Below are positions 36,838 to 46,840 of a stretch of 64,000 bases of DNA, piece by piece; the stretch's first letter is position 1, and every line of letters begins with the position of its first letter. This DNA is from Thermoproteota archaeon (GTDB lineage: Archaea > Thermoproteota > Thermoprotei_A > Sulfolobales > Ignicoccaceae). Under the pieces are notes generated by a model, which had not been told where the DNA came from, did no database searches, and saw nothing but the letters and a program-made list of their open reading frames with translations. Both the position numbers and the translations under genes were made by a program. The stretch spans positions 1-64,000 of the forward strand of contig JAADDE010000001.1 in assembly GCA_013154085.1 (NCBI GenBank), in the 5' to 3' direction.

Positions 36838-39276
36838 ATGCTGAAGCAGTTCTTGGAGAGGCTCGAAGACGATTTGGAGAACGCCGTAGAGGGGAGGCAC
36901 AGAAGGCTCGTGGTGCTGTCCGGCGACGACCCGGAGAAGCTCGGGCGCGCGGCGAGGGAGGTGCTACTGCTCTACGACAGAATTAGGACCCGCAGAGATC
37001 TCGGAAAAGGCAAAGTGCTCTACATGTTTCACGATGAATTTGAGGATTCAAAGAAGATAAAGGATATAGTTAAGAAATCCGTAAAAGAGAGTGCGCAGTC
37101 AATAAAATTGGATATAAACGTATACGAGACCTCGAACAAGCTCTTGGGCACGACGTACCAAGGACTCGTGCTCGATCTTACCCACGATCTGAAGCCGAAC
37201 GACGTGGGCAGGCTGGTGGAGGTGGTTGAGGGGGGAGGCCCGGTAATCCTTCTGGTTCCCAAGTGGGAGCGCTGGGATACGGTAATTACTCTGTTCAAGA
37301 AGTTGCTTACAGTCCCTCAGTACCCGGAGCCCAGGCACGTGTTCATCACTTGGTTCAAGAGGAAGACCCTTCAGCATCCTGCGCACATATTCCACGCCGA
37401 TGAGGAGAAGATAATAAAGCAAGAGCCTTTCAAAAGCCCCAAGTGGGTACCCAAGGAGCCGGAGTATCCGGAGAAGACTAGATTTCCGAAGAAGCTCTAC
37501 GAGCTCGCGCTTACCCAAGATCAGGTTAACGTGATAAATGCAATGGAGTGGTTGCTGGGGAGGAAGAAGAAGCACAGGGTGCTCATAGTAACTGCTGACA
37601 GGGGGAGGGGCAAGAGCGGAGCTGTCGGCATAGGCCTGGCGGGGTTTCTGAAAGTGTTTGCAAAGTCTAAGAATGCCTTTGTAAGGGTAATAGTGACCAG
37701 CGCCGATCCCGTGGGCGTTCAGACGCTCTTCAAGTTGCTCATCAAAGCCGCCCAGATTCTCGGCGAGAAGACCAAGAAGATAGAGAGGGGCGGCAACGTC
37801 TTCGAAGTCCGCGGCGAGGGGTGGAGCGTAGAGTACTGGCCTCCGGTGGACGCAGCAGAGAAGCCGGCAGACTTGGTGGTGGTGGACGAGGCAGCTGGGA
37901 TCCCGGTTCCCGTCCTCTATAAGATATGGAAAAAGCACAAGAGGAGCTTGTTCGCCACCACAATACACGGCTATGAGGGGGCGGGCAGAGGCTTTAACGT
38001 CCGCTTCCTGCCAGCTCTGAAGAAGGACAGGGACACCGAGCTGAAGCACGTAACCATGAGCGAGCCCATCAGATACGCTCCCGGCGATCCTGTGGAGAGG
38101 TGGCTCTACGACGTGCTCCTCCTCGATGCGGAGCCCGCAAAGCTCACTAAGGAAGATATAAAGGCGATCAAGGAAAAGAAGCTAAAATACTTAAGACTCG
38201 ACCCAGAGTGGCTGTTCTCCGAAGAAGGAGAGGAAACCCTGCGGCAACTCTTCGGAATCTACGTGCTGGCCCACTACCGCAACGAGCCCGACGACCTAGC
38301 GATGATAGCAGACGCTCCCCACCATACGCCCAGAGCCGTTATGACGGAGACCGGCAAAGTCGTGGGCGCCGTTCACTTGGCCGAGGAGGGCCCCATACCG
38401 GAAGATATGGTAGACGACTTGCTCACCGGAGGAAAGATACCGGGCAACATAATTCCCGACCGCTTCCTGAAGCACTTGAGGGTCAGAGAATTTGCATTTA
38501 CGAAGGGCTGGAGGATAGTGCGGATAGCCACTCACCCCGACGTCCAGGGCATGGGAGTGGGGACCTTCGCTCTTCAAGAGGTCAGCAAGGAGGCGCGAGA
38601 GAGGGGCTACGACTGGGTTGCCTCGGGCTTCGGAGTTACGGAACAGCTGTTGCGCTTCTGGCTGCGCTCGGGCTTCTTGCCGGTGCACATGAGCCCCGAC
38701 CGCAATCCCTCAAGCGGAGAGTTCACCATCCTCGTCGCGAAGCCGCTCAGCCAGAGCTTGAGGACCTTGATATGGGAGGCGAACAGGCTGTTCCGGAGGA
38801 GGCTGCTCTTCGCTCTGCACTTGAACTACAAGGGGCTTGAGTGGGACGTGGCGAAGGCGATACTAGAGGAGGACCCCCTCCCCATCCAGCCGGACCTCAA
38901 GGTTCCTCACCTGCACCCCGTCGACCTCGACCGCCTCTGGATCTACGCTTACGGACCCATGACGTTCGAGGCGGCCAGCGACCTAGTGTACCGCCTCGCG
39001 CTGGCCTACTGGTCCCAGCCCAGAGCGTGGAGGCCGGAGCTGGACGAAGAGAGCAGAATAGTAATAATTACAAAGGTGCTCCAGGGAAAGAGCTGGGACG
39101 AAGTTTCGGAGGAGACCGGGATAGGCTTCAAGAAGCAAGTGGCAATACTGAAGTCCTTCGCCCGCAAGAGCTTGAAGCACTACTGGGGCATAGAAGATGA
39201 GGGTGGAAGGGGGGTAAGGAAGGAAGCCGTAGACATCTTCTTGAGCGAGCGCGGGAGGAGGTTGCTGGACTTCTGA
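36838..39276 (+). CDS. tmcA: tRNA(Met) cytidine acetyltransferase TmcA
   Basis: VTADRGRGKSGAVGIGLAGF, VVDEAAGIPVP, ATTIHGYEGAGRGF, GNAT segment VRIATHPDVQGMGVGTFAL. Start placed at MLKQFLERLEDDL. Confidence 0.93.
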   Translation: MLKQFLERLEDDLENAVEGRHRRLVVLSGDDPEKLGRAAREVLLLYDRIRTRRDLGKGKVLYMFHDEFEDSKKIKDIVKKSVKESAQSIKLDINVYETSNKLLGTTYQGLVLDLTHDLKPNDVGRLVEVVEGGGPVILLVPKWERWDTVITLFKKLLTVPQYPEPRHVFITWFKRKTLQHPAHIFHADEEKIIKQEPFKSPKWVPKEPEYPEKTRFPKKLYELALTQDQVNVINAMEWLLGRKKKHRVLIVTADRGRGKSGAVGIGLAGFLKVFAKSKNAFVRVIVTSADPVGVQTLFKLLIKAAQILGEKTKKIERGGNVFEVRGEGWSVEYWPPVDAAEKPADLVVVDEAAGIPVPVLYKIWKKHKRSLFATTIHGYEGAGRGFNVRFLPALKKDRDTELKHVTMSEPIRYAPGDPVERWLYDVLLLDAEPAKLTKEDIKAIKEKKLKYLRLDPEWLFSEEGEETLRQLFGIYVLAHYRNEPDDLAMIADAPHHTPRAVMTETGKVVGAVHLAEEGPIPEDMVDDLLTGGKIPGNIIPDRFLKHLRVREFAFTKGWRIVRIATHPDVQGMGVGTFALQEVSKEARERGYDWVASGFGVTEQLLRFWLRSGFLPVHMSPDRNPSSGEFTILVAKPLSQSLRTLIWEANRLFRRRLLFALHLNYKGLEWDVAKAILEEDPLPIQPDLKVPHLHPVDLDRLWIYAYGPMTFEAASDLVYRLALAYWSQPRAWRPELDEESRIVIITKVLQGKSWDEVSEETGIGFKKQVAILKSFARKSLKHYWGIEDEGGRGVRKEAVDIFLSERGRRLLDF

Positions 39277-39277
39277 G

Positions 39278-39868
39278 GTGGTGGCGGTGATATCGGAGGC
39301 CGTCGTGAACGCGTTTATAGCATTGCTCATAATAATAGATCCCTTTACCAACGCGCCGATATTCTATCAGATGACGGCTTCCTTCGACCCGAGGCAGAGG
39401 AAGAGAATAATAGTAAGGAGCGTCATAGTGTCAACGTTCATACTCTTGCTCTTCGCACTATTTGGAGACACGATAGTAAAGCCGTTCGGCATGACGGTTG
39501 ATGACATAAGAATAGCGACCGGTCTAATTCTGCTCATATATGCCATACAAGCTCTCTTCGGAAAGAGCGAGGCGGAGATGATAGATCCGGAGAGCATAGC
39601 TATAGTGCCTATGGCGATTCCCATGCTGGCCGGGCCGGGCGCGATAAGCTTGGTCCTCTACTACCGCTCAGTCATGCCGCCCCATGAGGTCGGCTTAGTG
39701 GTCGTCGCGGTTATGCTCGTGAGCCTGCCGATACTCTTGGCCGGCCGCTACTTGGATAAGTTGCTGGGCAAGAACGGCACGCTCGCGTTGACGAGGATAC
39801 TGGCGATACTCATGGCGGGGCTCGGAATTGCCATGATAAGGGAGGGGGTTGCCCACATCACCTCTTGA
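39278..39868 (+). CDS. MarC-family integral membrane protein
   Basis: LLIIIDPFTNAPIFYQMT, DDIRIATGLILLIYAIQ, AIPMLAGPGAISLVL. Confidence 0.85.
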   Translation: MVAVISEAVVNAFIALLIIIDPFTNAPIFYQMTASFDPRQRKRIIVRSVIVSTFILLLFALFGDTIVKPFGMTVDDIRIATGLILLIYAIQALFGKSEAEMIDPESIAIVPMAIPMLAGPGAISLVLYYRSVMPPHEVGLVVVAVMLVSLPILLAGRYLDKLLGKNGTLALTRILAILMAGLGIAMIREGVAHITS

Positions 39869-40562
39869 GGCATTTGCCGAGCACGTACAATAAGCTCCGA
39901 ACTTCCTGCTTCGTGCCCTTCGAAACCAGCCTCCTCAAAGAAATCAAGAGCCTATCCCTTTTCACCTCGTCCCTAACGAACCTCTTTGCGAGCTCCTCCA
40001 GCACTTCCATAACCAGCCCGACCTCTTCCCCACTCGGCCTCTCCGGGAGCTTGCCCCTTTCGAGGCGGTACTGCTTCCACACCTCCCACAGCACTATGGC
40101 CACGGCGTGGGACAAGTTGAGCACAGGGTACCGCTTGGAGGCCGGGACGTGTAGCAGAGCGTCGCACAGCGCCAGCTCCTCCCGCGTCAGCCCCACGCTT
40201 TCCCTTCCGAATACAAGCGTCAGCACCTCCGGCTCCCCGAAGACTTCTTTGAGCTCCCACGGGACGACGAAGCTCCTCACCGGATCGGCGTCAGACACCT
40301 TAGCGCTCGTGCAGATGCTGAGGCCCATTAGGGCGCTCTTGTAGTCCTCCAGCACCTTCACCTTGCTCACGTAGTCCTTCCCTTGTGCAGCGAAGCGCAG
40401 AACCTCTTCGTCGCGAATATCAAACTTGGGCTTTACGGCCAATATTTCATCCACTTCGAAGTTCTTAGCCAACCTTAAGATAAATCCGAAGTTGATCTTC
40501 CCCTCGGGCTCTACTAAAACCAGCCTTACCTTCAAGGTAGGAGCCCTGACGAGTTCGTGCAC
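39858..40562 (-). CDS. SpoU/TrmJ-like RNA methyltransferase
   Basis: RLVLVEPEGKINFGFILRLAKNF, LVFGRESVGLTREELALCD, PVLNLSHAVAIVLWE. Confidence 0.87.
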   Translation of the reverse strand: MHELVRAPTLKVRLVLVEPEGKINFGFILRLAKNFEVDEILAVKPKFDIRDEEVLRFAAQGKDYVSKVKVLEDYKSALMGLSICTSAKVSDADPVRSFVVPWELKEVFGEPEVLTLVFGRESVGLTREELALCDALLHVPASKRYPVLNLSHAVAIVLWEVWKQYRLERGKLPERPSGEEVGLVMEVLEELAKRFVRDEVKRDRLLISLRRLVSKGTKQEVRSLLYVLGKCLKR

Positions 40563-40566
40563 AAAA

Positions 40567-42360
40567 CTATTGAACGCTCTCCTCTACGTGAGCTTGTATC
40601 TTCTCCACGGCCTCCAGCAGAAGCTCTCCTTCGCCGGTCAAGTCCTTGGTCCCCAGAAGCTTGGCCTCTCTGGCCACTACCAGCGCGTCCTTGACTATTC
40701 CAAGCGTCAGCCTGGTGCGGTTCACTATCTCCGCGATGTCCTCGTAGCTCCCGAGCTCCTTGACTACTTGCAGCACCCTTAGGAAGTGCGGGTGAACCGG
40801 AGTTGCCACGCCCGGCGGAGTTGCGACCAGTGCGTGCTTCAGCATGTTTCCTATTTCGGTGAGTTCTACGTACCCGTTTCCGTAGATCTCCACTGCGCCC
40901 CACATCTCCAGCCAGTATACAGCTGCCCTCGTCTCCTCCTCGTCGTAGCCGAGCTCCGCCACCCTCTGGACGAGGTCCTCTATAGGCTCAGCCTTACCCG
41001 TGGGGAGCGTCTTGTGGAGGACCACGAGCTCCAGCTTGGTCAGCAGTGGAAGCCTCTTCACCCTCCTCGCAATCCTCATGACCTCTCTGGCCTTAGTTCC
41101 AGCTCCCTGCTGGCCCATCAGCCCCCAGCGTATGGCCTCCTCTATCCACAAGCGGTAAGGCGGAATCCCTCTGTCGGCATATACCAAGGTCTTGACGCCG
41201 TGAGCGGGAATCTCGGTTATTTCTCCCAAGACCTTCAGCAACCTCTCTCCGTACTCCGTGAGCTTGTATATCAGTTTCTCCTTCTCCTCGTAGGATTCAA
41301 TGAGCCTAATTGCCTCCAGACGGTAGAGCGCGAGACCTATGGTGTAGTCGCTGAACTCCAGCTCCTTGTAGGTTTCTTCGTCCATACCCAGCTCGTCTCT
41401 GTGCCTCTCTATCCAGTACTTGATCAGCTTCTTCGTGGGCTTGAGCTCTGGGTTGGTTTCCGCTTTCTTCCAGAGATGATCTATCGTCTTCAGAACCCAC
41501 TGATCCACCCTCGTGAGCCCTATGGGGAACGTGGCCCACCACTCGCCCCTCTCGAGCTCCTTTATCGCTAGGTAGAGCCACCTCGCGGCTCTGGTGGGCT
41601 TGCCGTCTCGGTAGTAGCCCAAGTTCATCAGCAAGTACTTCTCTTCGTCGGTGAGCTCCTTTCCTTCTATCAGCTTCTTCACCGCCTCTACAATTTTCAT
41701 GTTCACTAGCACGTATTCCATCGCTACCGGCCTCAGCTCCCTTATTGCCTCCCTCAAGAACCTGCCGAACCTCGTCAAGGCGTAGTACTTGCGGTCCGGG
41801 GAGCTGAAGACGAGAGCGCCCATAGCCTCCAGCAAATCAACGTAGGTTTCGGGGAAGCGCTTTAGGGGAACTATGAACGCCGGCCCCGGAGGCGTCTTGG
41901 CCAGCACCCAGCCCAAGTCTCTAGTAACCCTGACCTTGACCGGCCTCACCTTGGGCTCGAACTGCTGGACCAGCTTCTTGGCTGGCTCGTTCAAGTAGCC
42001 TTCCTCGTCCACTAAGCCCCTCTCCCTCAGCGGCGTGTACCAGTCCTTCGGAGCCTTGGCGCCTGTCCTCCACAGCGCCCACACGGCCGCGTGGATGGCG
42101 CTGTCGAACCAGCGCTCCACGTCGGGCTTGCCGACCTCTTCCCACACTTCCAGCACTTTCTTTCCGGCTTCGGTTAGCCTGAACACCCTAGGTCTCTCCC
42201 TGCTAACCGGCTCTATGAGGCCTTGGAGCTCGAGCGCGAGGAGTATTGCTAGGGCCTCCTCCGCCTCCTCGTACCCTCCGGGCGCCAGCTCTGCTAAGTC
42301 CACTTCTCCCTTTTCCTTGAACTTTTCCAGCATTTCCATGTATTCCTTCTTCAGTAGCAC
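40567..42360 (-). CDS. Large multi-winged-helix-like protein (possibly DUF505 family)
   Basis: 597 aa with repeated HTH-like segments ending in LTEAGKKVL / LTRFGRFLR / LTEYGERLL / LTEIGNMLK. Confidence 0.65.
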   Translation of the reverse strand: MLLKKEYMEMLEKFKEKGEVDLAELAPGGYEEAEEALAILLALELQGLIEPVSRERPRVFRLTEAGKKVLEVWEEVGKPDVERWFDSAIHAAVWALWRTGAKAPKDWYTPLRERGLVDEEGYLNEPAKKLVQQFEPKVRPVKVRVTRDLGWVLAKTPPGPAFIVPLKRFPETYVDLLEAMGALVFSSPDRKYYALTRFGRFLREAIRELRPVAMEYVLVNMKIVEAVKKLIEGKELTDEEKYLLMNLGYYRDGKPTRAARWLYLAIKELERGEWWATFPIGLTRVDQWVLKTIDHLWKKAETNPELKPTKKLIKYWIERHRDELGMDEETYKELEFSDYTIGLALYRLEAIRLIESYEEKEKLIYKLTEYGERLLKVLGEITEIPAHGVKTLVYADRGIPPYRLWIEEAIRWGLMGQQGAGTKAREVMRIARRVKRLPLLTKLELVVLHKTLPTGKAEPIEDLVQRVAELGYDEEETRAAVYWLEMWGAVEIYGNGYVELTEIGNMLKHALVATPPGVATPVHPHFLRVLQVVKELGSYEDIAEIVNRTRLTLGIVKDALVVAREAKLLGTKDLTGEGELLLEAVEKIQAHVEESVQ

Positions 42361-42420
42361 CCTTCCCGCCGGAGGCGTGGGACTACCGTTGGATATAAAA
42401 ATGAAGTTAAGTGAATTGTA

Positions 42421-42801
42421 TCACTTGAGCCCGCTCTTGATTAATTCCAGCGCCTTTTCCACGAACTTCGAAATGGTGACCCTCGGCAACAAATATTCAT
42501 GTCCTATGGGATGCTCTCCGCTCGCTACCTCCATGAGGAACTTCTTTATCGAGTCTGTGTCGTTAAGCGTATCTAAATCGTATTTCTTCCTTTGCTCGTT
42601 CCACCACAATACCAGTTCGTAGAGTTTTCTGTACGCGCGGTCCCGATCCCCTTCCATCAGAGCCATTGTTATCTCGCCCAGCGCCCTATCAACGCGCGTC
42701 AGCTCCTCCTTCCACAAGTCGTAGACGGTCTCCAAAGCGCCGCTACCGTGAAGGCTTCCGAAGACGTCTACTGATAAGTAAAATGCTAGTATTTTAGCCA
42801 T
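42421..42801 (-). CDS. Hypothetical helical protein
   Basis: Start placed at MAKILAFYLSVDVFG; helix-rich. Confidence 0.5.
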   Translation of the reverse strand: MAKILAFYLSVDVFGSLHGSGALETVYDLWKEELTRVDRALGEITMALMEGDRDRAYRKLYELVLWWNEQRKKYDLDTLNDTDSIKKFLMEVASGEHPIGHEYLLPRVTISKFVEKALELIKSGLK

Positions 42802-42830
42802 CGAATGGCTGCGGCAAAGGGAAAGGAGCA

Positions 42831-43571
42831 GTGATCCCTCTGTACGACATAAACGCAGTGAGAGGGTCATCAATCATCACGTATGCAATAATCGCCATTA
42901 ACGTAGCCGTCTTTGTAATATTTGAATTGCCTTTGATTCTTACAGGGAATGTGCTTTGGCTGAACGAGTTCATCAAGCAGTACGGACTCGTGCCGTACTT
43001 CGTCGTAAACGGCTTGAGGCTGTATACCTTAGCAACCCATATGTGGATCCACGCGAGCATCGAGCACATAGCCGGAAACATGCTTTTCCTGCATATCTTC
43101 GGGGATAACGTGGAGTATGTGCTGGGCAAGAAGAAATTCTTGCTCTTCTACTTGCTCTCCGGGCTCGGGGCGGTGGTGTTCCACTTAGCTTCGATAGCGC
43201 TCGCCCCGGGCAGCACGCTCAATCCGTACCTTATGCAGAACCCTTGGATGACGCCGGCGGTCGGCGCCTCCGGAGCCATAAGCGGCGTGCTGGCCGCGTA
43301 CATGCTGTTCTTCCCCCACGCACAAGTCATGACGCTGGTGTTCTTGCCCTACCCCCTCTTGATACCGGTCCCCGCAGTGGCCTTCATAGGCTTCTGGTTC
43401 CTCTACCAGCTGCTCATGGGTACTTGGAGCCTCAGCGGGGTCCCCACGGGGGTGGCGTGGTGGGCCCACGTGGGCGGCTTCTTGACCGGCGCCGCTCTGG
43501 CTTACTTGCTGGCCGATAGGGATAGGATAAAGTCCCTCCGACTCCGGGCGAGGTACGTGATAGCAATATAG
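42831..43571 (+). CDS. Rhomboid-family intramembrane serine protease
   Basis: WIHASIEHIAGNMLFL, VGASGAISGVLAAYMLFFP, AHVGGFLTGAALA. Confidence 0.92.
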   Translation: MIPLYDINAVRGSSIITYAIIAINVAVFVIFELPLILTGNVLWLNEFIKQYGLVPYFVVNGLRLYTLATHMWIHASIEHIAGNMLFLHIFGDNVEYVLGKKKFLLFYLLSGLGAVVFHLASIALAPGSTLNPYLMQNPWMTPAVGASGAISGVLAAYMLFFPHAQVMTLVFLPYPLLIPVPAVAFIGFWFLYQLLMGTWSLSGVPTGVAWWAHVGGFLTGAALAYLLADRDRIKSLRLRARYVIAI

Positions 43572-43805
43572 GTGGTGGCCGTGAGGATCGACTTGACTTC
43601 CGGAAGCGCATGCGAAGATCCGGTTACGACCATAGCTATGAAGGTCCAGCGGGCTGAGGCAGGAGAGACAATCGAAATAGTTATGCCGTTAGAGTACGCC
43701 GAGGCCCTCGACGTCTACAAGGGGGTGCTGGAGGAGCTGGGCGCGGGAGTTGTAGACGTACAAAAGGCCGGGAACAAGCTGGTGATCCTAGCCAGAAAGC
43801 TCTAG
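43572..43805 (+). CDS. TusA/SirA-like small protein
   Basis: RIDLTSGSACEDPVTTIAMKVQRAEAGETIEIVMP resembles TusA CPxP region. Confidence 0.6.
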   Translation: MVAVRIDLTSGSACEDPVTTIAMKVQRAEAGETIEIVMPLEYAEALDVYKGVLEELGAGVVDVQKAGNKLVILARKL

Positions 43806-44408
43806 CACTGCCCAGCGCGCCTCGCCCGTAAGGGAGAGGGGCTCCCACCCTCTGCCCAGAGGCTCGCTGGAGAAGAGGTCTTCCTTTCTCCAGAGCGTAT
43901 AATATTCGTCGCCGTTATGGTAGTTCACGATTACAAGTTTTCTCAAAGACGGAACTATAGCGACGAAGTTTGCAGAGGGCTTCGGCCTAACCGTTCTGAC
44001 GAACGCTCTTACGGCCTCTCCGAGTCCCAAGGAAGACACGAGGTAGCCGAAGTAACAAGCCATTTTTTCGCTGGAGGTCCTCTTGTGTAGCCTCAGGCCG
44101 GGGAGCTGGGGCACCTCCGCGTTTCCGTTGTGCGCCAAGGCTACTCCGTTGCAGAGGTGCGGGTGGACGTGGTCCAGCGCCCTCGGCAGCTTCTTCGCTC
44201 TGCGCGCGTGGAGTATGAAGGGGAGCCTCGGCAAGGGCTCCCAAGAGTCCCAAATGGGGTCCAGCTTCTTCTTTACCCTTAGGGAGCCCCCCGCAAAAAC
44301 CGCGTAGCCCCAGCCGTCGCCGTGGCTGAAGCCTTTGGAATCGTTCCTAGCAATCTTGATAAACTCCATTAAGTACCTAGGCCTCGCCCCTGCCATCATA
44401 CGGCACAC
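43788..44408 (-). CDS. Class II glutamine amidotransferase-like protein
   Basis: N-terminal MCRMMA nucleophile, HGDGWGYAVF, FILHARRA, HLCNGVALAHNGN. Confidence 0.85.
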   Translation of the reverse strand: MCRMMAGARPRYLMEFIKIARNDSKGFSHGDGWGYAVFAGGSLRVKKKLDPIWDSWEPLPRLPFILHARRAKKLPRALDHVHPHLCNGVALAHNGNAEVPQLPGLRLHKRTSSEKMACYFGYLVSSLGLGEAVRAFVRTVRPKPSANFVAIVPSLRKLVIVNYHNGDEYYTLWRKEDLFSSEPLGRGWEPLSLTGEARWAVLELSG

Positions 44409-44919
44409 GTCCGTTCCCCAGCTTGACGCCGTTGATCTTGTACGGCTTCGCCAGCAAGTACGTGTGTATCTTCTTAATGTAGCTTATCTTACCTATGTGC
44501 TCCCTTACGATCTTCTCTAGGTCTTCCAGATCAGCGGCCCATACGACGGCGTATATGCTGGCGTCGCCCAGCAGCGTTCCTAGGTCAACCACGTTAGGTA
44601 GCTCCGCCAGCTCCCTAGCCACCTCGTCTATCCGGGACGGCTCCGTCTCTATGAGCATGTGCGCCACTACGTTGAAGCCGAGCCTCTTGGGATTTAATAT
44701 GGTGGTATAGAAGAGGATCGTGCCGTCCTCCTCGAGCCTTTTTATTCTCCTTCGCGTCGCGACGTCGCTTATGTTCAGCTTGTTTGCTATATCGGTTGTT
44801 GTAGTCTTGGAGTTGAGGACAAGAGTTTTGAGGATTAACTTATCCCTCTCATTGAGGGAGGTAGACTGATCTATTATAGTGGTGTCTTCACGCACACGGG
44901 CCCTTCTCGCGGCCAACAA
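44377..44919 (-). CDS. Lrp/AsnC-family transcriptional regulator
   Basis: LNERDKLILKTLVLNSKTTTTDIANKLNISDVATRRRIKRLEEDGTI plus RAM-like domain. Confidence 0.88.
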   Translation of the reverse strand: MLAARRARVREDTTIIDQSTSLNERDKLILKTLVLNSKTTTTDIANKLNISDVATRRRIKRLEEDGTILFYTTILNPKRLGFNVVAHMLIETEPSRIDEVARELAELPNVVDLGTLLGDASIYAVVWAADLEDLEKIVREHIGKISYIKKIHTYLLAKPYKINGVKLGNGRVPYDGRGEA

Positions 44920-45163
44920 AGACCCCCATTAAGGGTGTTAACATTAGCGGCTAAAGAAGACTACGCCTCAGCGGAAGACCGCACAGAACGGCCCGATTCC
45001 TTGGAGCGGCGCTGAACGCCCGCGGGGAGCTGGCGTTAGATTACTTAATGAAGTCCTCATGATTATCGTGCCTCTGAAGAATTAGCAATGTTTTTATGTT
45101 GCCCACCATTAGGACCACTACACTTATCTGGCTCACACATAATCAAGCTCGGAGGTCATCGAC

Positions 45164-45865
45164 ATGGATGAGAGGGACGCCGAGGGGATAGATTACGTGG
45201 AGCCGGAGAGCGAGGCAAAGGTCTTCAGTAGCATTGCCGAGCTCAACTTAGTGGAGGCGCTAGTTAACATAAGCTCCAACTTAGTAGAAGAGCTGAGGTA
45301 CGCTTTGGAGGCGGCGGAGAAAATGAAGGGCGGCGTGCCCGGCGAGATCGACGAGAGCTTGAGAAGGGTGAGGGAAATTAAGGAAAATATCGAGAAGAGT
45401 AAGGACAAAGCCATGGAGTACCTAGTCAGGCTCCCCTCGGGTCTGATAATGAAAGATACCTTCAAGCCCGTCGTGTTGGGCCTCACGAACGCGGCTCAGT
45501 ACATAGACGGCAGCTACTACCGGCTGGGCGTGCTAGCGAAGAAAAAGAAGGCATACGAGAGCTTGCTGAACACGACAAAGGAGCTTACGGACATCTTGAG
45601 GGACCAAGTGGAGAAGCTGGCAAAGGCAATAAGGGTGGTGGAGGGCAATCCCAAGCTGGCTCTGAAGTACATCGACGAGAGCATGATACTGGAGGACAAG
45701 ATAGATCACGTCTACCGCTCCTCGCTGATGGAGGTCTTGGAGGGCGCTAGGGACTGCGCCTCGGCGGTGCTGGCTTGGGAGATCGTAGGCAATCTGGAAG
45801 ACGCATCCGACATAATAAAGGATGTGGCTGAGAACTTCAAGTACTTCTTGCTCCACAAGGTGTGA
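45164..45865 (+). CDS. PhoU-like/DUF47 protein
   Basis: Helical PhoU-like pattern (VYRSSLMEVLEGARDCASAVLAWEIVGNLEDASDIIKDVAENFKYF). Confidence 0.75.
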   Translation: MDERDAEGIDYVEPESEAKVFSSIAELNLVEALVNISSNLVEELRYALEAAEKMKGGVPGEIDESLRRVREIKENIEKSKDKAMEYLVRLPSGLIMKDTFKPVVLGLTNAAQYIDGSYYRLGVLAKKKKAYESLLNTTKELTDILRDQVEKLAKAIRVVEGNPKLALKYIDESMILEDKIDHVYRSSLMEVLEGARDCASAVLAWEIVGNLEDASDIIKDVAENFKYFLLHKV

Positions 45866-45868
45866 CTC

Positions 45869-46414
45869 GTGTATAGGGCGTACCTCGTCGGTGACCGGGT
45901 GGTCGTGCTCGACGACGAAAGCGCGAGGGAGATCTACTCCTTAGGGTTCTTCGGGCATCCTCTGAATACCGACAAGCCCAAGGGTCCCGAGGACGTCAGG
46001 GCGCCCCTTGCCCTCTCTCCACTGGAGACCCTGTATCTAATGGAGAAGAAGGTGCTGGAGGTCTACGACGTTTCAGGAAAGAAGAGGTTCGGGACCGAGG
46101 AGCTGAAGGAAGTGTGGAAGAAAGAGATACCAAATCTCGAGGAAAAGTATATCGTTTACAAGGAGTTCCGCGACAAAGGGTTTATCGTGAGGTCTGGGCT
46201 GAAGTACGGGGCAGACTTCACGATCTACGAGTTTGGGCCCGGGATAGACCACGCGCCCTATATGGTGGACGTAAAGGACAAACGGGAATTGATAGACCCA
46301 GCAGAGCTCATCAAGGGCGGCAGGGTCGCCCACGGGGTAAGGAAGAGGTACATCCTAGCCTTAGTTGAGGAGGAGAGCGCCGACTACGTTATGCTTAAAT
46401 GGCACTTGCCATAG
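45869..46414 (+). CDS. endA: tRNA-intron endonuclease
   Basis: YIVYKEFRDKGFIVRSGLKYGADFTIYEFGPGIDHAPYMV...GVRKRYILAL with catalytic Y/H/K order. Confidence 0.9.
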   Translation: MYRAYLVGDRVVVLDDESAREIYSLGFFGHPLNTDKPKGPEDVRAPLALSPLETLYLMEKKVLEVYDVSGKKRFGTEELKEVWKKEIPNLEEKYIVYKEFRDKGFIVRSGLKYGADFTIYEFGPGIDHAPYMVDVKDKRELIDPAELIKGGRVAHGVRKRYILALVEEESADYVMLKWHLP

Positions 46415-46455
46415 CCTACCTCGACGAAGACAGAAGCCCCGGAGAGGTGTGAGAC

Positions 46456-46836
46456 TTGGCCGATAGGTGGAGAAGGGGAGGCAAGGGAGGAGGGCGTAGA
46501 GACGCTAGACCTAAGCCCCTAGGAGACAAGTGCAACCCCGCGTGTCCCCTCTTCCGCTGCTCTCAGAACGCGTTGATGTTCACCAAGAAGTACCAGAGAG
46601 GAAAGATGATCACCGTGGTTATGTGCAGGCTTGTCGGCGACAAGTGCATAGGCTACAAGTGCCAGTACGCCTACTGCGAGCGCAAGTACTTGCTCCCCGA
46701 CGGGCGCTGTGCGTGGGTGCTCCGCCGCAAGGAGGAGGAGAGCGGCGAGGACGAGTTCCTAAAAGAGGTAAAGGAGGAGGAGAGGGAGCTTGGAAGGCTC
46801 AAGAACAAGCTACGCGACCTCGACGACCTCTACTGA
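46456..46836 (+). CDS. Cys-rich conserved hypothetical protein
   Basis: CNPACPLFRC...CRLVGDKCIGYKCQYAYCERKY. Confidence 0.65.
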   Translation: MADRWRRGGKGGGRRDARPKPLGDKCNPACPLFRCSQNALMFTKKYQRGKMITVVMCRLVGDKCIGYKCQYAYCERKYLLPDGRCAWVLRRKEEESGEDEFLKEVKEEERELGRLKNKLRDLDDLY

Positions 46837-46840
46837 CGTC

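Noticed and set aside
38208-38840. 210-aa alternate-frame ORF inside tmcA
   Set aside because: Overlaps the tmcA GNAT region in another frame; composition typical of a GC-rich shadow ORF.
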